A DNA stretch of 64,000 bases. Source: Rhizobium sp. L51/94. GTDB lineage: Bacteria > Pseudomonadota > Alphaproteobacteria > Rhizobiales > Rhizobiaceae. Each line of letters opens with the position of its first letter. Position 1 is the stretch's first letter. The position numbers were made by a program, and so were the translations under genes. The notes under the pieces are model-generated. The model saw only the letters and a list, made by a program, of their open reading frames with translations. It was not told the origin of the DNA and ran no database searches. The stretch covers positions 1,978,001 through 2,042,000 of the forward strand of contig NZ_CP072141.1 of the NCBI RefSeq assembly GCF_019355555.1, read 5' to 3'. This document shows positions 53,989 through 63,689 of this stretch, in pieces.

Positions 53989-54873
53989 ATGTTCAGGGGA
54001 TCCATTCCCGCTCTCGTTACGCCCTTCACCGCTGCGGGCGCCGTCGACGAAGCTTCTTTTGCCTCGCACGTAGAATGGCAGATCACCGAGGGGAGCACCG
54101 GGCTTGTCCCTGTTGGCACCACCGGCGAATCGCCGACCCTGTCGCACGCCGAGCACAAGCGCGTCGTCGAGCTGTGCATCGAGGTCGCCGCCAAGCGCGT
54201 GCCCGTCATGGCAGGCGCGGGATCCAACAATACGCGCGAAGCGATAGAACTGGCACAGCATGCCGAAAAGGTTGGCGCGAATGCAGTCCTGGTCGTCACG
54301 CCCTATTACAACAAGCCGACGCAGAAGGGGCTCTATGCTCACTTTTCGGCGATTGCCGAGGCCGTTAAGCTACCGATCTACATCTACAATATTCCAGGTC
54401 GCTCTGTCGTCGACATGACGCCTGAAACCATGGGTGCGCTGGCTAAGTCCTATGGGAATATTGTCGGCGTCAAGGATGCGACCGGCAAGATCGAGCGCGT
54501 TTCCGAGCAGCGCATCACCTGCGGCAATGATTTTCATCAGCTGTCGGGCGAGGATGCGACCGCTCTCGGCTTCAACGCCCATGGCGGGGTCGGATGTATT
54601 TCGGTGACGGCAAACGTCGCGCCGCGCCTCTGTGCCGAGTTACAGAAGGCGACCCTTGCCGGCGACTACAAGGCGGCGCTTTCGATCCAGGACCGGTTGA
54701 TGCCGCTGCACAAGGCAATCTTTCTCGAGCCCGGTCTCTGCGGTGCAAAATATGGCCTGTCGCGTCTGGAGCGGATGAGCCGCCACGTTCGCTCGCCGCT
54801 GCTGTCTACGCTGGAACCGGGTACGGAAGCAGCGATCGATGCTGCGATGCGCCACGCCGGCCTGCTGAATTGA
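53989..54873 (+). CDS. dapA: 4-hydroxy-tetrahydrodipicolinate synthase
   Basis: This 294-residue TIM-barrel enzyme condenses pyruvate with aspartate semialdehyde in lysine and diaminopimelate synthesis. The active-site residues are in place: Thr44-Thr45 in GTTGE, Tyr133 in YIYNIPGRS, Arg138 and the Schiff-base Lys162 in VGVKDATG. It is followed by smpB after 147 bases. The protein matches the normal length. Confidence 0.96.
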   Translation: MFRGSIPALVTPFTAAGAVDEASFASHVEWQITEGSTGLVPVGTTGESPTLSHAEHKRVVELCIEVAAKRVPVMAGAGSNNTREAIELAQHAEKVGANAVLVVTPYYNKPTQKGLYAHFSAIAEAVKLPIYIYNIPGRSVVDMTPETMGALAKSYGNIVGVKDATGKIERVSEQRITCGNDFHQLSGEDATALGFNAHGGVGCISVTANVAPRLCAELQKATLAGDYKAALSIQDRLMPLHKAIFLEPGLCGAKYGLSRLERMSRHVRSPLLSTLEPGTEAAIDAAMRHAGLLN

Positions 54874-54888
54874 TAGCTTGAGGCGAAG

Positions 54889-54911
54889 GCGGCGGCGTTC
54901 GTCGCCGTCGC
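54889..54911 (+). terminator. Possible hairpin after dapA
   Basis: A 9-bp GC stem with one G-T pair and a 5-base loop lies 15 bases after the dapA stop; only GTCTTC follows, so it is a weak intrinsic terminator at best. Confidence 0.3.
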
Positions 54912-55020
54912 GTCTTCACAATCCGGTCATACTCCCCTATCTAGGGCCCTGAACATCACTGCGGCCCGCATTTTCTCATGTTTGAGCGCCGCCGGTACCC
55001 GAGGGACGGAACAACAGATC

Positions 55021-55500
55021 ATGGCACCCAAAGGCAGCCAACGCGTCGTCAAGAAGGTTGTCGCCGATAACCGCAAGGCTCGCTACAACTATGAGATCCT
55101 CGATACCTATGAAGCCGGCATCATGCTCATGGGCACCGAGGTGAAGGCGTTGCGCGACGGCAAGGCGAATATCGCGGATAGTTATGCCTCGGACGAAGGC
55201 GGCGAGATCTGGCTGATCAATTCCTATCTGCCGGAATATCTGCAGGCCAATCGCTTCAACCACGAGCCCCGCCGTCGCCGCAAGCTGCTGCTGACCGCCC
55301 GCGAAATCAACAGACTTCGCGTCGGCATCAATCGTGAGGGCATGACCCTCATTCCGCTGAAAATCTATTTCAACGATCAGGGCCGCGCCAAGCTCGAACT
55401 GGCTCTTGCCAAGGGCAAGAAGCTGCACGACAAGCGACAGACGGAAAAAGAACGCGACTGGAACCGCCAGAAGACCCGAATTCTGAAGGACAACGGCTGA
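55021..55500 (+). CDS. smpB: SsrA-binding protein SmpB
   Basis: This 159-residue partner of tmRNA rescues stalled ribosomes. The OB-fold residues are typical ([36 protein letters not shown]) and the C-terminal basic tail ([21 protein letters not shown]) that enters the decoding site is present. ATG 55021 (MAPKGSQR) is preferred to upstream 54982, whose residues are not conserved. The stop overlaps the next start by one base. Confidence 0.95.
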   Translation: MAPKGSQRVVKKVVADNRKARYNYEILDTYEAGIMLMGTEVKALRDGKANIADSYASDEGGEIWLINSYLPEYLQANRFNHEPRRRRKLLLTAREINRLRVGINREGMTLIPLKIYFNDQGRAKLELALAKGKKLHDKRQTEKERDWNRQKTRILKDNG

Positions 55501-55916
55501 TGCAGATGGTGAGGCTGACCGTCGGCGACCTGGTCTTCGTCGCTCGTTTCGAGAACAAGAAGGCGCCTCGGACCTGCAAGGCATTCCAGGCTCTGCTGCC
55601 CTTCGTCAATCAGACGATCCACTCGCGCTGGAGCGGCGAAGCGGTCTGGGTACCTCTCGGCGATTTCGAGTTCGGCGTCGGTTTCGAAAACCACACCACC
55701 CATCCGTCACGCGGCGATATCCTGCTTTATCCCGGCGGCCACAGCGAAACGGAGCTGCTTTTCGCCTATGGCAGCTCGTCATTTGCCAGCAAGATGGGCA
55801 GTCTTGCCGGAAACCATTTCCTCACCGTCGTCGAAGGCGCTGAGCACCTGCCGGAGATGGGCCGCCGTGTTCTCTGGAACGGCGCGCAGCCAATCCGCTT
55901 CGAACCCATTGGCTGA
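55500..55916 (+). CDS. DUF3830 (cyclophilin-like) protein
   Basis: This 138-residue small protein has a cyclophilin-like beta-barrel pattern (FVARFENKKAPRTCKAF near the start, SRWSGEAVWVPLGDF, and HPSRGDILLYPGG). The family function is unknown; the fold may bind a small ligand, since Asp/Glu residues that would support proline isomerase action are not evident. TGATG overlap with smpB suggests translational coupling. ATG 55506 is an alternative start. Confidence 0.75.
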   Translation: MQMVRLTVGDLVFVARFENKKAPRTCKAFQALLPFVNQTIHSRWSGEAVWVPLGDFEFGVGFENHTTHPSRGDILLYPGGHSETELLFAYGSSSFASKMGSLAGNHFLTVVEGAEHLPEMGRRVLWNGAQPIRFEPIG

Positions 55917-55967
55917 CCGTCTAACGCAGTCTCTCTAGCCAGGCGGATACGGATATCGTCGACCGAA

Positions 55968-56564
55968 CTATTCTTCCTGTTCGGCCGTCGGTGACGCGTC
56001 CACAAGCCGTGCCGGTCTTTCGGACGGATCCCTGCCGATCTCGGATTTCAGCGAGACCAGGTCGATGAAGTGATCGGCCTGCCGACGAAGGTCGTCGGCG
56101 ATCATCGGCGGCTGGGTCGCCATCGTCGAGATGACGGAAACCTTGCGTCCGCGACGCTGCAGCGCTTCGACAAGCGTCGTGAAATCGCCGTCCCCGGAGA
56201 AGATCACCATGTGATCGACAGTCTCGGACTGCTCCATGGCATCGATGGCCAGCTCGATATCCATGTTGCCCTTTATCTTGCGGCGTCCCATGGAGTCGGT
56301 GAATTCCTTGGCGGGCTTCGTGACCACCTTGTAGCCGTTGTAGTCGAGCCAGTCGATCAGCGGCCGTATGGAGGAATATTCCTGGTCCTCGATCAGCGCA
56401 GTGTAATAGTACGCGCGCAACAGGTAGCCGCGTTTCTGGAACGCTTTCAGCAGCTTGCGATAATCGATGTCGAAGCCGAGACTTTTGGAGGCGGCGTACA
56501 AATTCGCGCCGTCAATGAAGAGTGCAATTTTCTCGCGAGGGTCAAACATGGCTGGTTTATCCAT
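55968..56564 (-). CDS. NYN-domain protein (LabA/DUF88 family)
   Basis: This 198-residue protein is a PIN-like NYN nuclease-type domain. The acidic active-site pattern is visible: FIDGANLYAASK (Asp), KGNMDIELAIDAM (Asp) and IFSGDGDFTTLVEAL (two Asp). Related proteins act on RNA in several organisms; activity here is inferred only. The acidic C-terminus is not conserved. It is convergent with the DUF3830 gene and divergent from rpoZ. Confidence 0.85.
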   Translation of the reverse strand: MDKPAMFDPREKIALFIDGANLYAASKSLGFDIDYRKLLKAFQKRGYLLRAYYYTALIEDQEYSSIRPLIDWLDYNGYKVVTKPAKEFTDSMGRRKIKGNMDIELAIDAMEQSETVDHMVIFSGDGDFTTLVEALQRRGRKVSVISTMATQPPMIADDLRRQADHFIDLVSLKSEIGRDPSERPARLVDASPTAEQEE

Positions 56565-56853
56565 TGCTGCAAAAAGAAAACACTAAAAGGCAATCAAAAC
56601 AAAGCCTTATCGCTAAAATATAGAAACAGGTCGCTTAATTCACGAATTGTTCATATAAGGAGATTTAGGGCAGGATTCCAGTTATTCCAAGCAACTCTGG
56701 ATTGAAATGAAAAATTCAATTTCCGTTTCCTCGTCCAGCAGCGGTTGTTATCTGTCGCCTTGCGAGGAAAAACTTGAATTTGCCGCCGTTTGATTGTATC
56801 CGGCATCCTAATTCCATACATGTCGACGACATCACGACCGTAAAGGACAGGCA

Positions 56854-57246
56854 ATGGCCCGTGTCACCGTAGAAGATTGCATTGATAAGGTAGAGAACCG
56901 GTTCGAGCTTGTTTTGCTCGCCAGCCATCGCGCCCGGCTCGTCTCCCAGGGTGCAGCGATCACCATCGACCGCGACAATGACAAGAACCCCGTGGTTGCC
57001 CTTCGCGAAATCGCCGACGAGACCCTGTCTCCAGACGATCTGAAGGAAGACCTGATCCACTCGCTGCAGAAGCACGTCGAAATCGATGAGCCTGAGCCAG
57101 ATCCGGCAACTCTTGCCGCCGCTGGTTCTTCTTCCGAGGAAGACGACGACAAGCCGGAAGCTGTAACCTTCGACCAGATGTCGGAAGAAGAGCTGCTGGC
57201 CGGCATCGAAGGCCTTGTACCGCCGGAAAAGAGCGACGATTACTGA
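56854..57246 (+). CDS. rpoZ: RNA polymerase omega subunit
   Basis: This 130-residue subunit stabilises the beta-prime subunit and in proteobacteria forms part of a ppGpp-binding site. The conserved N-terminal part ([42 protein letters not shown]) is intact; the long acidic tail is typical for rhizobia. Upstream TTGAAT and TATCCG 17 bases apart (56773-56801) could be the promoter. The gene is followed by a terminator before rsh. Confidence 0.95.
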   Translation: MARVTVEDCIDKVENRFELVLLASHRARLVSQGAAITIDRDNDKNPVVALREIADETLSPDDLKEDLIHSLQKHVEIDEPEPDPATLAAAGSSSEEDDDKPEAVTFDQMSEEELLAGIEGLVPPEKSDDY

Positions 57247-57297
57247 TCGTCAATCTTGATGCTCCGCGTTGGAGCTATATGATGGTGAAATGTCTGT

Positions 57298-57331
57298 GCG
57301 CCAGTCATCCGATTGGCGCGCTTTTCTTTTT
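57298..57331 (+). terminator. Intrinsic terminator between rpoZ and rsh
   Basis: An 8-bp stem (GCGCCAGT/ATTGGCGC, with one G-T pair, 6-base loop) is followed by CTTTTCTTTTT. It lies 51 bases after the rpoZ stop and only 17 bases before the rsh ATG. Confidence 0.8.
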
Positions 57332-57347
57332 ACCGGAGTAGCGTTGG

Positions 57348-59573
57348 ATGATGCGGCAATACGAGCTTGTAGAGCGAGTTCAGAAGTACAAGCCCGATGC
57401 CAACGAAGCGCTTCTGAACAAGGCTTATGTCTATGCGATGCAGAAGCATGGACAGCAGAAGCGCGCCAGCGGCGATCCATATATTTCCCATCCGCTGGAA
57501 GTCGCTGCGATCCTGACGGATATGCATCTCGACGAATCGACGATTGCGGTCGCCCTCCTGCACGATACCATCGAAGACACGACGGCAACGCGGGCCGAAA
57601 TCGACGAGCTTTTCGGTGAGGACATCGGCCGGCTGGTCGAGGGGCTGACGAAGATCAAGAAGCTCGATCTCGTCACCCGCAAGGCAAAGCAGGCTGAAAA
57701 CCTCCGCAAGCTGCTGCTCGCCATCTCCGACGATGTGCGCGTATTGCTGGTGAAGCTCGCCGACCGCCTGCACAACATGCGCACGCTCGACCACATGCCG
57801 GCAGACAAGCGCGCCCGCATCTCGGAAGAGACGATGGACATCTATGCGCCGCTTGCCGGGCGCATGGGTATGCAGGATATGCGCGAGGAACTGGAGGAAC
57901 TGTCCTTCCGCCATATCAATCCGGAAGCACACGACACAGTCACCAAGCGCCTCGAGGAGTTGTCGCAACGCAACGAGGGGCTGGTCAAGAAGATCGAAAC
58001 CGAGTTGCGCGATCTCCTGGTCGCCAACGGCCTCGACAATGCCGTCGCCAAGGGCCGGCAGAAGAAGCCCTATTCCGTCTTCAGAAAAATGCAGTCGAAG
58101 TCCCTGTCGTTCGAGCAACTGTCGGATGTCTATGGCTTTCGTATCATCGTTGACGATCTGCCTGCGTGCTACCGGGCTCTCGGCATCGTCCACACGCGCT
58201 GGCGCGTCGTTCCCGGTCGTTTCAAGGATTACATCTCCACGCCCAAGCAGAACGACTACCGTTCGTTACACACCACCATCGTCGGCCCGTCGAGCCAGCG
58301 CATCGAGCTGCAGATACGCACCCGGCGCATGAACGAGATTGCCGAATACGGCATTGCAGCTCACGCGCTCTACAAGGATCAGAACGCGGCGGAAGGTGAT
58401 CTGCTGTCGCGTGAAAGCAACGCATACTCATGGCTGCGCCGCACTATCGAGGCATTGGCGGAAGGTGACAGTCCGGAGGAGTTTCTTGAGCATACCAAGC
58501 TCGAACTGTTCCAGGATCAGGTCTTCTGTTTCACGCCGAAGGGCAAGCTTATCGCGCTGCCGCGCGGCGCAACGCCGATCGACTTTGCCTATGCCGTGCA
58601 TACCAACATCGGCGATACGACAGTCGGTGCCAAGATCAATGGTCGGATCATGCCGCTCGTCACACGGCTTGCAAACGGCGACGAGGTCGAGATCATTCGC
58701 TCCGGCGTACAGGTGCCTCCCGCCGCCTGGGAAGAGATCGTCGTTACCGGCAAGGCGCGCGCCGCCATCCGTCGCGCCACCCGCATGGCCATCCGCAAGC
58801 AATATGCCGGCCTCGGCTACCGCATCCTCGAGCGTACATTCGAGCGCGCCGGCAAGATATTTACCCGCGACGCCCTCAAACCGGCGCTGCACCGGCTTGG
58901 CCAAAAGGATGTCGAGGATGCCATTGCTGCCGTCGGGCGAGGGGAGATGTCGTCGCTTGACGTGCTGCGCGCGGTCTATCCTGACCACCAGGACGAACGG
59001 GTGACGGTTAAGCCTGCCGGCGACGAGGGCTGGTTCAATGTCCGCAGCGGCGCCGGTATGATTTTCAAGATACCTGGCCAGAGCAAGGTCGCCGATCTCG
59101 CCAATGCCGGCATTGACGACCTCGAAACCCTGCCGATCCGCGGACTGGCTGCCGACGTGGCCGTACATTTCGCGCCGACGGGTGCAGTGCCCGGGGACCG
59201 TATCGTCGGTATCCTCGAGAAGGGCCGGGGAATCATCATCTATCCCATCCAGTCGCCTGCGCTGCAACGCTTCGACGACCAGCCGGAATGCTGGATCGAC
59301 GTGCGCTGGGATCTCGACGAGGCCAACAAATCGCGGTTCACCGCCCGCGTGCTGATCAATGCTCTCAACGAACCCGGCAGCCTTGCCAAGATCTCGCAGA
59401 CAGTCGCCGACATCGACGTCAACATCCGTATCTTCAATACCGTGCGTGTTGCAGCCGATTTCACCGAGATGGCACTCGATGTCGAAGTCTGGGATCTGCG
59501 CCAGCTGAACCAGATGTTGCTGCAGTTGAAGGACCTCGACTGCATTGCCACGGTTAAGCGGCTTTATGAATAA
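57348..59573 (+). CDS. rsh: Bifunctional (p)ppGpp synthetase/hydrolase (RelA/SpoT homologue)
   Basis: This 741-residue enzyme makes and removes the stringent-response alarmone. The HD hydrolase domain has His48 (ISHPLEV) and His72-Asp73 (LLHDTIEDT). The synthetase domain has RQKKPYSVFRKM (237-248) and YRSLHTT (304-310). A TGS domain (about 390-450) and a C-terminal ACT domain (about 660-741, LINALNEPGSLAKISQTVADI) follow. Alphaproteobacteria have a single Rsh. GGAG lies 9 bases before ATG 57348. The start directly follows a strong terminator. Confidence 0.96.
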   Translation: MMRQYELVERVQKYKPDANEALLNKAYVYAMQKHGQQKRASGDPYISHPLEVAAILTDMHLDESTIAVALLHDTIEDTTATRAEIDELFGEDIGRLVEGLTKIKKLDLVTRKAKQAENLRKLLLAISDDVRVLLVKLADRLHNMRTLDHMPADKRARISEETMDIYAPLAGRMGMQDMREELEELSFRHINPEAHDTVTKRLEELSQRNEGLVKKIETELRDLLVANGLDNAVAKGRQKKPYSVFRKMQSKSLSFEQLSDVYGFRIIVDDLPACYRALGIVHTRWRVVPGRFKDYISTPKQNDYRSLHTTIVGPSSQRIELQIRTRRMNEIAEYGIAAHALYKDQNAAEGDLLSRESNAYSWLRRTIEALAEGDSPEEFLEHTKLELFQDQVFCFTPKGKLIALPRGATPIDFAYAVHTNIGDTTVGAKINGRIMPLVTRLANGDEVEIIRSGVQVPPAAWEEIVVTGKARAAIRRATRMAIRKQYAGLGYRILERTFERAGKIFTRDALKPALHRLGQKDVEDAIAAVGRGEMSSLDVLRAVYPDHQDERVTVKPAGDEGWFNVRSGAGMIFKIPGQSKVADLANAGIDDLETLPIRGLAADVAVHFAPTGAVPGDRIVGILEKGRGIIIYPIQSPALQRFDDQPECWIDVRWDLDEANKSRFTARVLINALNEPGSLAKISQTVADIDVNIRIFNTVRVAADFTEMALDVEVWDLRQLNQMLLQLKDLDCIATVKRLYE

Positions 59574-59763
59574 TTAACCGCGTCGCAGGTGCCGGAGGCG
59601 CCATGTGCATCTTTTATGATCGTTTCTTAGTCATTTTGTCGCAGGTAATGGCCTACATATGCATAGAATGCATGGCTGCACTGGTAATCGGGCGTTGGTC
59701 ATTAACGCCTGCACGAGCTATATTCACCTCATCGAAAGAAACAAACCAGATGAGGAAATGACA

Positions 59764-59913
59764 ATGTTTGGTCCCTTCAAGAAATTCGCCCGCGCCCTCC
59801 GCGTTCCTAGTGTTGAAGAACGCGAAATGGCTTACCTTAACGGTTCTAACGACCGCTTTGATCTTGAGTATCGTCAGCGTCAAGTCGACCGTGGTGCATT
59901 CCGCAACCGTTAA
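59764..59913 (+). CDS. DUF3563-family micro-protein
   Basis: This 49-residue protein, MFGPFKKFARALRV..., then a short segment with MAYLNGSNDRFDLEYRQRQ, matches the DUF3563 family of small rhizobial proteins of unknown role. GAGGA lies 7 bases before ATG 59764; an upstream ATG at 59758 is too close to it. Tandem hairpins follow the stop. Confidence 0.75.
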   Translation: MFGPFKKFARALRVPSVEEREMAYLNGSNDRFDLEYRQRQVDRGAFRNR

Positions 59914-59941
59914 TCGACAGTAGACTTACGAAATGGGAAAG

Positions 59942-59995
59942 GCGGCGTGCAAATGCAACGCCGCTTGCGAGTGGTAAAACACTTGCACCACTCGC
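59942..59995 (+). terminator. Two tandem hairpins after the DUF3563 gene
   Basis: A 7-bp stem (GCGGCGT/ACGCCGC) and directly after it a 9-bp stem (GCGAGTGGT/ACCACTCGC, 11-base loop) follow the stop codon. No long T-run is present; the second ends in TAAAAG. They may end or stabilise the small mRNA. Confidence 0.45.
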
Positions 59996-60053
59996 TAAAA
60001 GAAGCGCATGAGCGCTCTTGTCATCGCGGCTTCGCCTGCACTAGATATGCCGC

Positions 60054-60644
60054 ATGTTATTTCGCCGAAGAAAACCACAGAAGCTAACTGAAAAGCTGCG
60101 CGACATGGTCTGGCCCCGCAAGGGCTTCATGCGTCCTGTCCGCTATTTCCAGAGACGCATCGTTCGCCTCAGTGCTTCCCCGCATGCCATTGCGGCTGGT
60201 TTTACTGCAGGCATCCTTGTTTCATGGACGCCCGTGATCGGTGTACATATCGTCATCGCTTTCGTGCTGGCTTACATCGTTCGCGGCAACCTGCTTGCAG
60301 CAACCCTCGGCTGCCTTGCGGCCGGCAATCCTTTTACCTACCCCTTCATTTGGGCCATCACCTGGGAGATCGGGCACCTGATCCTCGGGCGCGATAGCGG
60401 CAACCAGGGCGGATCCATCGACCTCCCGGCGCTGTTCCACCAGCTCGACGTCTGGCAATTGTGGGATGTCGTCCTGAAGCCGATGCTGATTGGCGCCATT
60501 CCCCCTGCCATCGTCTCTGGTGTCATCGTCTACAGCATCACGTTCTACGGTGTCCGGGGCTTTCAGCGCCGCCGCAAGGCACGGCTTATGGAGCGCGCCC
60601 GCGACCGCGTCACGCTTGCAGTCGAGAATGCATCCAGCGTCTAG
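60054..60644 (+). CDS. DUF2062 membrane protein
   Basis: This 196-residue inner-membrane protein has two or three hydrophobic segments and the family signature (PHAIAAGFTAGILVSWTPV, GNPFTYPFIWAITWEIGHL). The function is unknown. It comes before acpS with a 33-base gap, so it is probably co-transcribed with acpS, lepB, rnc and era. Confidence 0.85.
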   Translation: MLFRRRKPQKLTEKLRDMVWPRKGFMRPVRYFQRRIVRLSASPHAIAAGFTAGILVSWTPVIGVHIVIAFVLAYIVRGNLLAATLGCLAAGNPFTYPFIWAITWEIGHLILGRDSGNQGGSIDLPALFHQLDVWQLWDVVLKPMLIGAIPPAIVSGVIVYSITFYGVRGFQRRRKARLMERARDRVTLAVENASSV

Positions 60645-60677
60645 GCGCAAGGTATCGCGTCTACCAGGAGATCCGGC

Positions 60678-61082
60678 ATGATCATCGGCATCGGCAGTGA
60701 TTTGATCGACATCCGTCGGGTCGAAAAATCCATCGAGCGCTTCGGAGAGCGTTTCACCGGACGTTGCTTTACCGCCCTCGAACGCCAGAAATCCGACGGC
60801 CGCAAGAACCGTGCGGCGTCTTACGCCAAACGTTTCGCGGCGAAGGAGGCCTGCTCGAAGGCCCTTGGCACGGGGCTTGCCCAGGGCGTGTTCTGGCGCG
60901 ACATGGGCGTCGTCAATCTCCCGAGCGGCAAGCCGACCATGCAATTGACGGGCGGAGCTGCCGATCGCCTTGCCGCGATGATGCCGGCTGGCCACAAGCC
61001 CGTCATTCACCTGACCATCACCGACGACTTTCCGTTGGCTCAAGCCTTTGTGATCATCGAGGCTGTGCCCGCGACATCCTGA
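60678..61082 (+). CDS. acpS: Holo-[acyl-carrier-protein] synthase
   Basis: This 134-residue enzyme attaches phosphopantetheine from CoA to acyl carrier protein. The Mg-binding Asp8 is in [14 protein letters not shown] and the second acidic ligand in [14 protein letters not shown]. Length is normal. The next gene, lepB, starts 114 bases on. Confidence 0.95.
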   Translation: MIIGIGSDLIDIRRVEKSIERFGERFTGRCFTALERQKSDGRKNRAASYAKRFAAKEACSKALGTGLAQGVFWRDMGVVNLPSGKPTMQLTGGAADRLAAMMPAGHKPVIHLTITDDFPLAQAFVIIEAVPATS

Positions 61083-61196
61083 TGCCTTGCTTCAGTCGCT
61101 TTTCATGCGGGTGGCATTGCAGCAGTGATATGAAGCGGCTAGAGAGTGCCTGACAGTCAATTGCGCCGGTGGGGTGCAAAAAAGGAATAAGACTTC

Positions 61197-61940
61197 GTGT
61201 CCGAGAAAGCCGTAAAGCAGCCGAATGCCCTGTGGGAAAACGTCAAAGTCATCGTTCAGGCATTGCTCCTGGCAATGGTGATCCGGACGGTGCTTTTCCA
61301 GCCCTTCACCATCCCGTCCGGCTCGATGATGCCGACGCTGCTTGTGGGCGACTATATCTTCGTCAACAAGTTCGCATATGGCTATTCGAAGTACTCCTTA
61401 CCGTTCTCGCCCAATCTCTTCAGCGGACGGATATTTGCAAGCGAGCCGAAGCGCGGCGATGTCGTCGTCTTCCGGTTCCCGCCCAATCCCGAGATCGATT
61501 ACATCAAGCGCCTTGTCGGCTTGCCGGGCGACCGCATCCAGGTCAAGGACGACCTTCTCTATATCAACGGCCAGGCCGTGCCGCGCGCGCCGGACGGCAG
61601 CTTCACGTCGGATTACAAGCAGGATCCAGGCGAAGACGTTCCGGTGTTCCGCGAAACCTTCGACAATGGCAAGACGTTCGACACGCTCGACCAGTCGCCT
61701 GTGTCGCGTGGCGACAACACGCAGGAGTTCGTCGTTCCGCCAGGTCATTATTTCATGATGGGCGACAACCGCGACAACTCGCTGGATAGCCGTTTCGACG
61801 TTGGTTACGTGCCGGCTGAAAACCTTGTCGGTCGCGCAAGCGTCATCTTCTTCTCGCTGGGCAATGACACCTCCTTCCGCGAAATCTGGAAGTGGCCGAG
61901 CAACATGCGCTGGAACCGCATCTTCAAGGTCGTGCAATGA
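61197..61940 (+). CDS. lepB: Signal peptidase I
   Basis: This 247-residue membrane protease removes signal peptides from exported proteins. One N-terminal membrane helix (about 17-36) is followed by the catalytic Ser43 in PSGSMMPTL and Lys104 in YIKRLVGLPGD. The box MGDNRDNSLDSRFDVGYV is also present. The start is GTG 61197 with AAAGGAA upstream. Its stop overlaps the rnc start by 3 bases. Confidence 0.95.
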   Translation: MSEKAVKQPNALWENVKVIVQALLLAMVIRTVLFQPFTIPSGSMMPTLLVGDYIFVNKFAYGYSKYSLPFSPNLFSGRIFASEPKRGDVVVFRFPPNPEIDYIKRLVGLPGDRIQVKDDLLYINGQAVPRAPDGSFTSDYKQDPGEDVPVFRETFDNGKTFDTLDQSPVSRGDNTQEFVVPPGHYFMMGDNRDNSLDSRFDVGYVPAENLVGRASVIFFSLGNDTSFREIWKWPSNMRWNRIFKVVQ

Positions 61941-62656
61941 CCAAGCTACAGGCACTTTCGTCGGCCGACCGTGCCAGACTTGAGGCAGCGATTGGTCACG
62001 AATTTGCCGAAAAGGAACGCCTCGACCGCGCGCTGACGCATGCCAGTGCGCGCACGGAAAAAGGTGCCAACTACGAGCGCCTCGAATTCCTCGGGGATCG
62101 GGTGCTCGGCCTTTGTATCGCCGAGCTTCTGTTCAGCACCTTCGGCAAGGCGGACGAGGGTGAACTCTCGGTTCGCCTCAATCAGCTTGTCAGCGCCGAA
62201 ACCTGCGCGCAGGTGGCCGACGAGATGGAATTGCATCTGTTCATTCGCACCGGTGCCGACGTCAAGAAAACGACGGGCAAGCGGATGCTCAACGTCCGCG
62301 CCGACGTCGTCGAAAGCCTGATTGCCGCGCTCTATCTCGAGGGTGGCCTGGAGGTGGCGCGGAAGTTCATTTTGCGCTATTGGGAGGGGCGGGCCATTCG
62401 CGCCGATGGCTCCCGGCGCGATGCCAAGACAGAATTGCAGGAATGGGCCCACGCAAAGTTTGCCGTCAGTCCGGTTTACCGGATTGAAGACCGCAGCGGA
62501 CCGGATCATGATCCCCGCTTCACGGTGACGGTAGAGGTGGCGGGAACAAAGCCTGAGACTGGGACAGATCGCTCCAAGCGCGCCGCCGAACAGGTGGCCG
62601 CGACCAAGATTCTGGAGCGCGAAGGCGTATGGCAGAGTTCGTCTGCCGGAAAATGA
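61937..62656 (+). CDS. rnc: Ribonuclease III
   Basis: This 239-residue double-stranded-RNA endonuclease is used in rRNA processing and small-RNA regulation. The signature ERLEFLGDRVLGL is at 47-59 and the second acidic site is in VVESLIAALYLEGG. The dsRNA-binding domain occupies the C-terminal third (about 160-235). ATG 61937 overlaps the lepB stop (ATGA); its stop in turn overlaps the start of era. Confidence 0.96.
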   Translation: MTKLQALSSADRARLEAAIGHEFAEKERLDRALTHASARTEKGANYERLEFLGDRVLGLCIAELLFSTFGKADEGELSVRLNQLVSAETCAQVADEMELHLFIRTGADVKKTTGKRMLNVRADVVESLIAALYLEGGLEVARKFILRYWEGRAIRADGSRRDAKTELQEWAHAKFAVSPVYRIEDRSGPDHDPRFTVTVEVAGTKPETGTDRSKRAAEQVAATKILEREGVWQSSSAGK

Positions 62657-63612
62657 CGGAAAAAATGACCGAAACTGAAGACACAAGCGCTGTTGACGGC
62701 GTGGCCGTAGCCGATGAACGCCCGACACGCTCGGGCTTCGTCGCCTTGATCGGGCCGACCAACGCCGGCAAGTCGACCCTCGTCAACCGCTTTGTCGGTG
62801 CCAAGGTGTCGATCGTCAGCCACAAGGTGCAGACGACGCGCGCGATCGTGCGTGGTATCGCGATCCACGACCGCACCCAGATCGTCTTCATGGATACGCC
62901 CGGCATCTTCAAGCCGCGCCGCCGGCTGGACCGCGCCATGGTGACGTCTGCCTGGGGCGGCGCCAAGGATGCCGACCTGATCATGCTGCTGATCGACAGC
63001 GAGCGCGGTCTTCGCGGCGATGGCGATGCCATCCTCGAAGGCCTGAAAAACGTCTATCAGCCGAAGATCTTGGTGCTGAACAAGATCGACCAGGTCAAGC
63101 ATGAAGACCTGCTGGCGCTGGCGCTGGCTGCCAACGAAAAGATCCCCTTCACCCAGACCTTCATGATCTCGGCCGAAAAGGGCCACGGTTGCGACGATGT
63201 CATGGACTATCTGGCAAAGACACTGCCGGAAGGTCCGTGGTACTATCCGGAAGACCAGATTTCCGATCTGCCGATCCGTCAGCTGGCCGCTGAAATTACC
63301 CGCGAAAAGCTGTTCCTTCGCCTGCATCAGGAGCTTCCCTATTCCTCGCATGTCGAGACGGAGAAGTGGGAAGAGCGCAAGGATGGTTCGGTGCGCATCG
63401 AGCAGGTGATCTACGTCGAGCGCGATAGCCAGAAGAAGATTGCACTCGGCAAGGGCGGCGAAACGATCAAGGCTATCTCGAGCGCATCCCGCAAGGAACT
63501 CGGCGAAATCCTGGAGCAGACGGTTCATCTCTTCCTGTTCGTCAAGGTCCGTGAAAACTGGGGCGACGATCCGGCCCGGTTCCGAGAAATGGGGCTGGAT
63601 TTCCCGAAGTGA
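62653..63612 (+). CDS. era: GTPase Era
   Basis: This 319-residue GTPase is needed for 30S ribosome assembly. The G motifs are GPTNAGKST (G1), the Thr-containing switch VQTTRAIV (G2), DTPG (G3) and NKID (G4). The C-terminal KH domain has GKGGETIKAI. ATG 62653 overlaps the rnc stop (ATGA); an in-frame ATG at 62629 would overlap rnc more and is less likely. This is the end of the acpS-lepB-rnc-era unit. Confidence 0.95.
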   Translation: MTEKMTETEDTSAVDGVAVADERPTRSGFVALIGPTNAGKSTLVNRFVGAKVSIVSHKVQTTRAIVRGIAIHDRTQIVFMDTPGIFKPRRRLDRAMVTSAWGGAKDADLIMLLIDSERGLRGDGDAILEGLKNVYQPKILVLNKIDQVKHEDLLALALAANEKIPFTQTFMISAEKGHGCDDVMDYLAKTLPEGPWYYPEDQISDLPIRQLAAEITREKLFLRLHQELPYSSHVETEKWEERKDGSVRIEQVIYVERDSQKKIALGKGGETIKAISSASRKELGEILEQTVHLFLFVKVRENWGDDPARFREMGLDFPK

Positions 63613-63689
63613 CCCTCACTTTGGTACTCCACCCACAGGCTTCCTAACGGCGGGTCCGGACGGTCTCGCAGCAAGTTGCAAAGTTAGCT

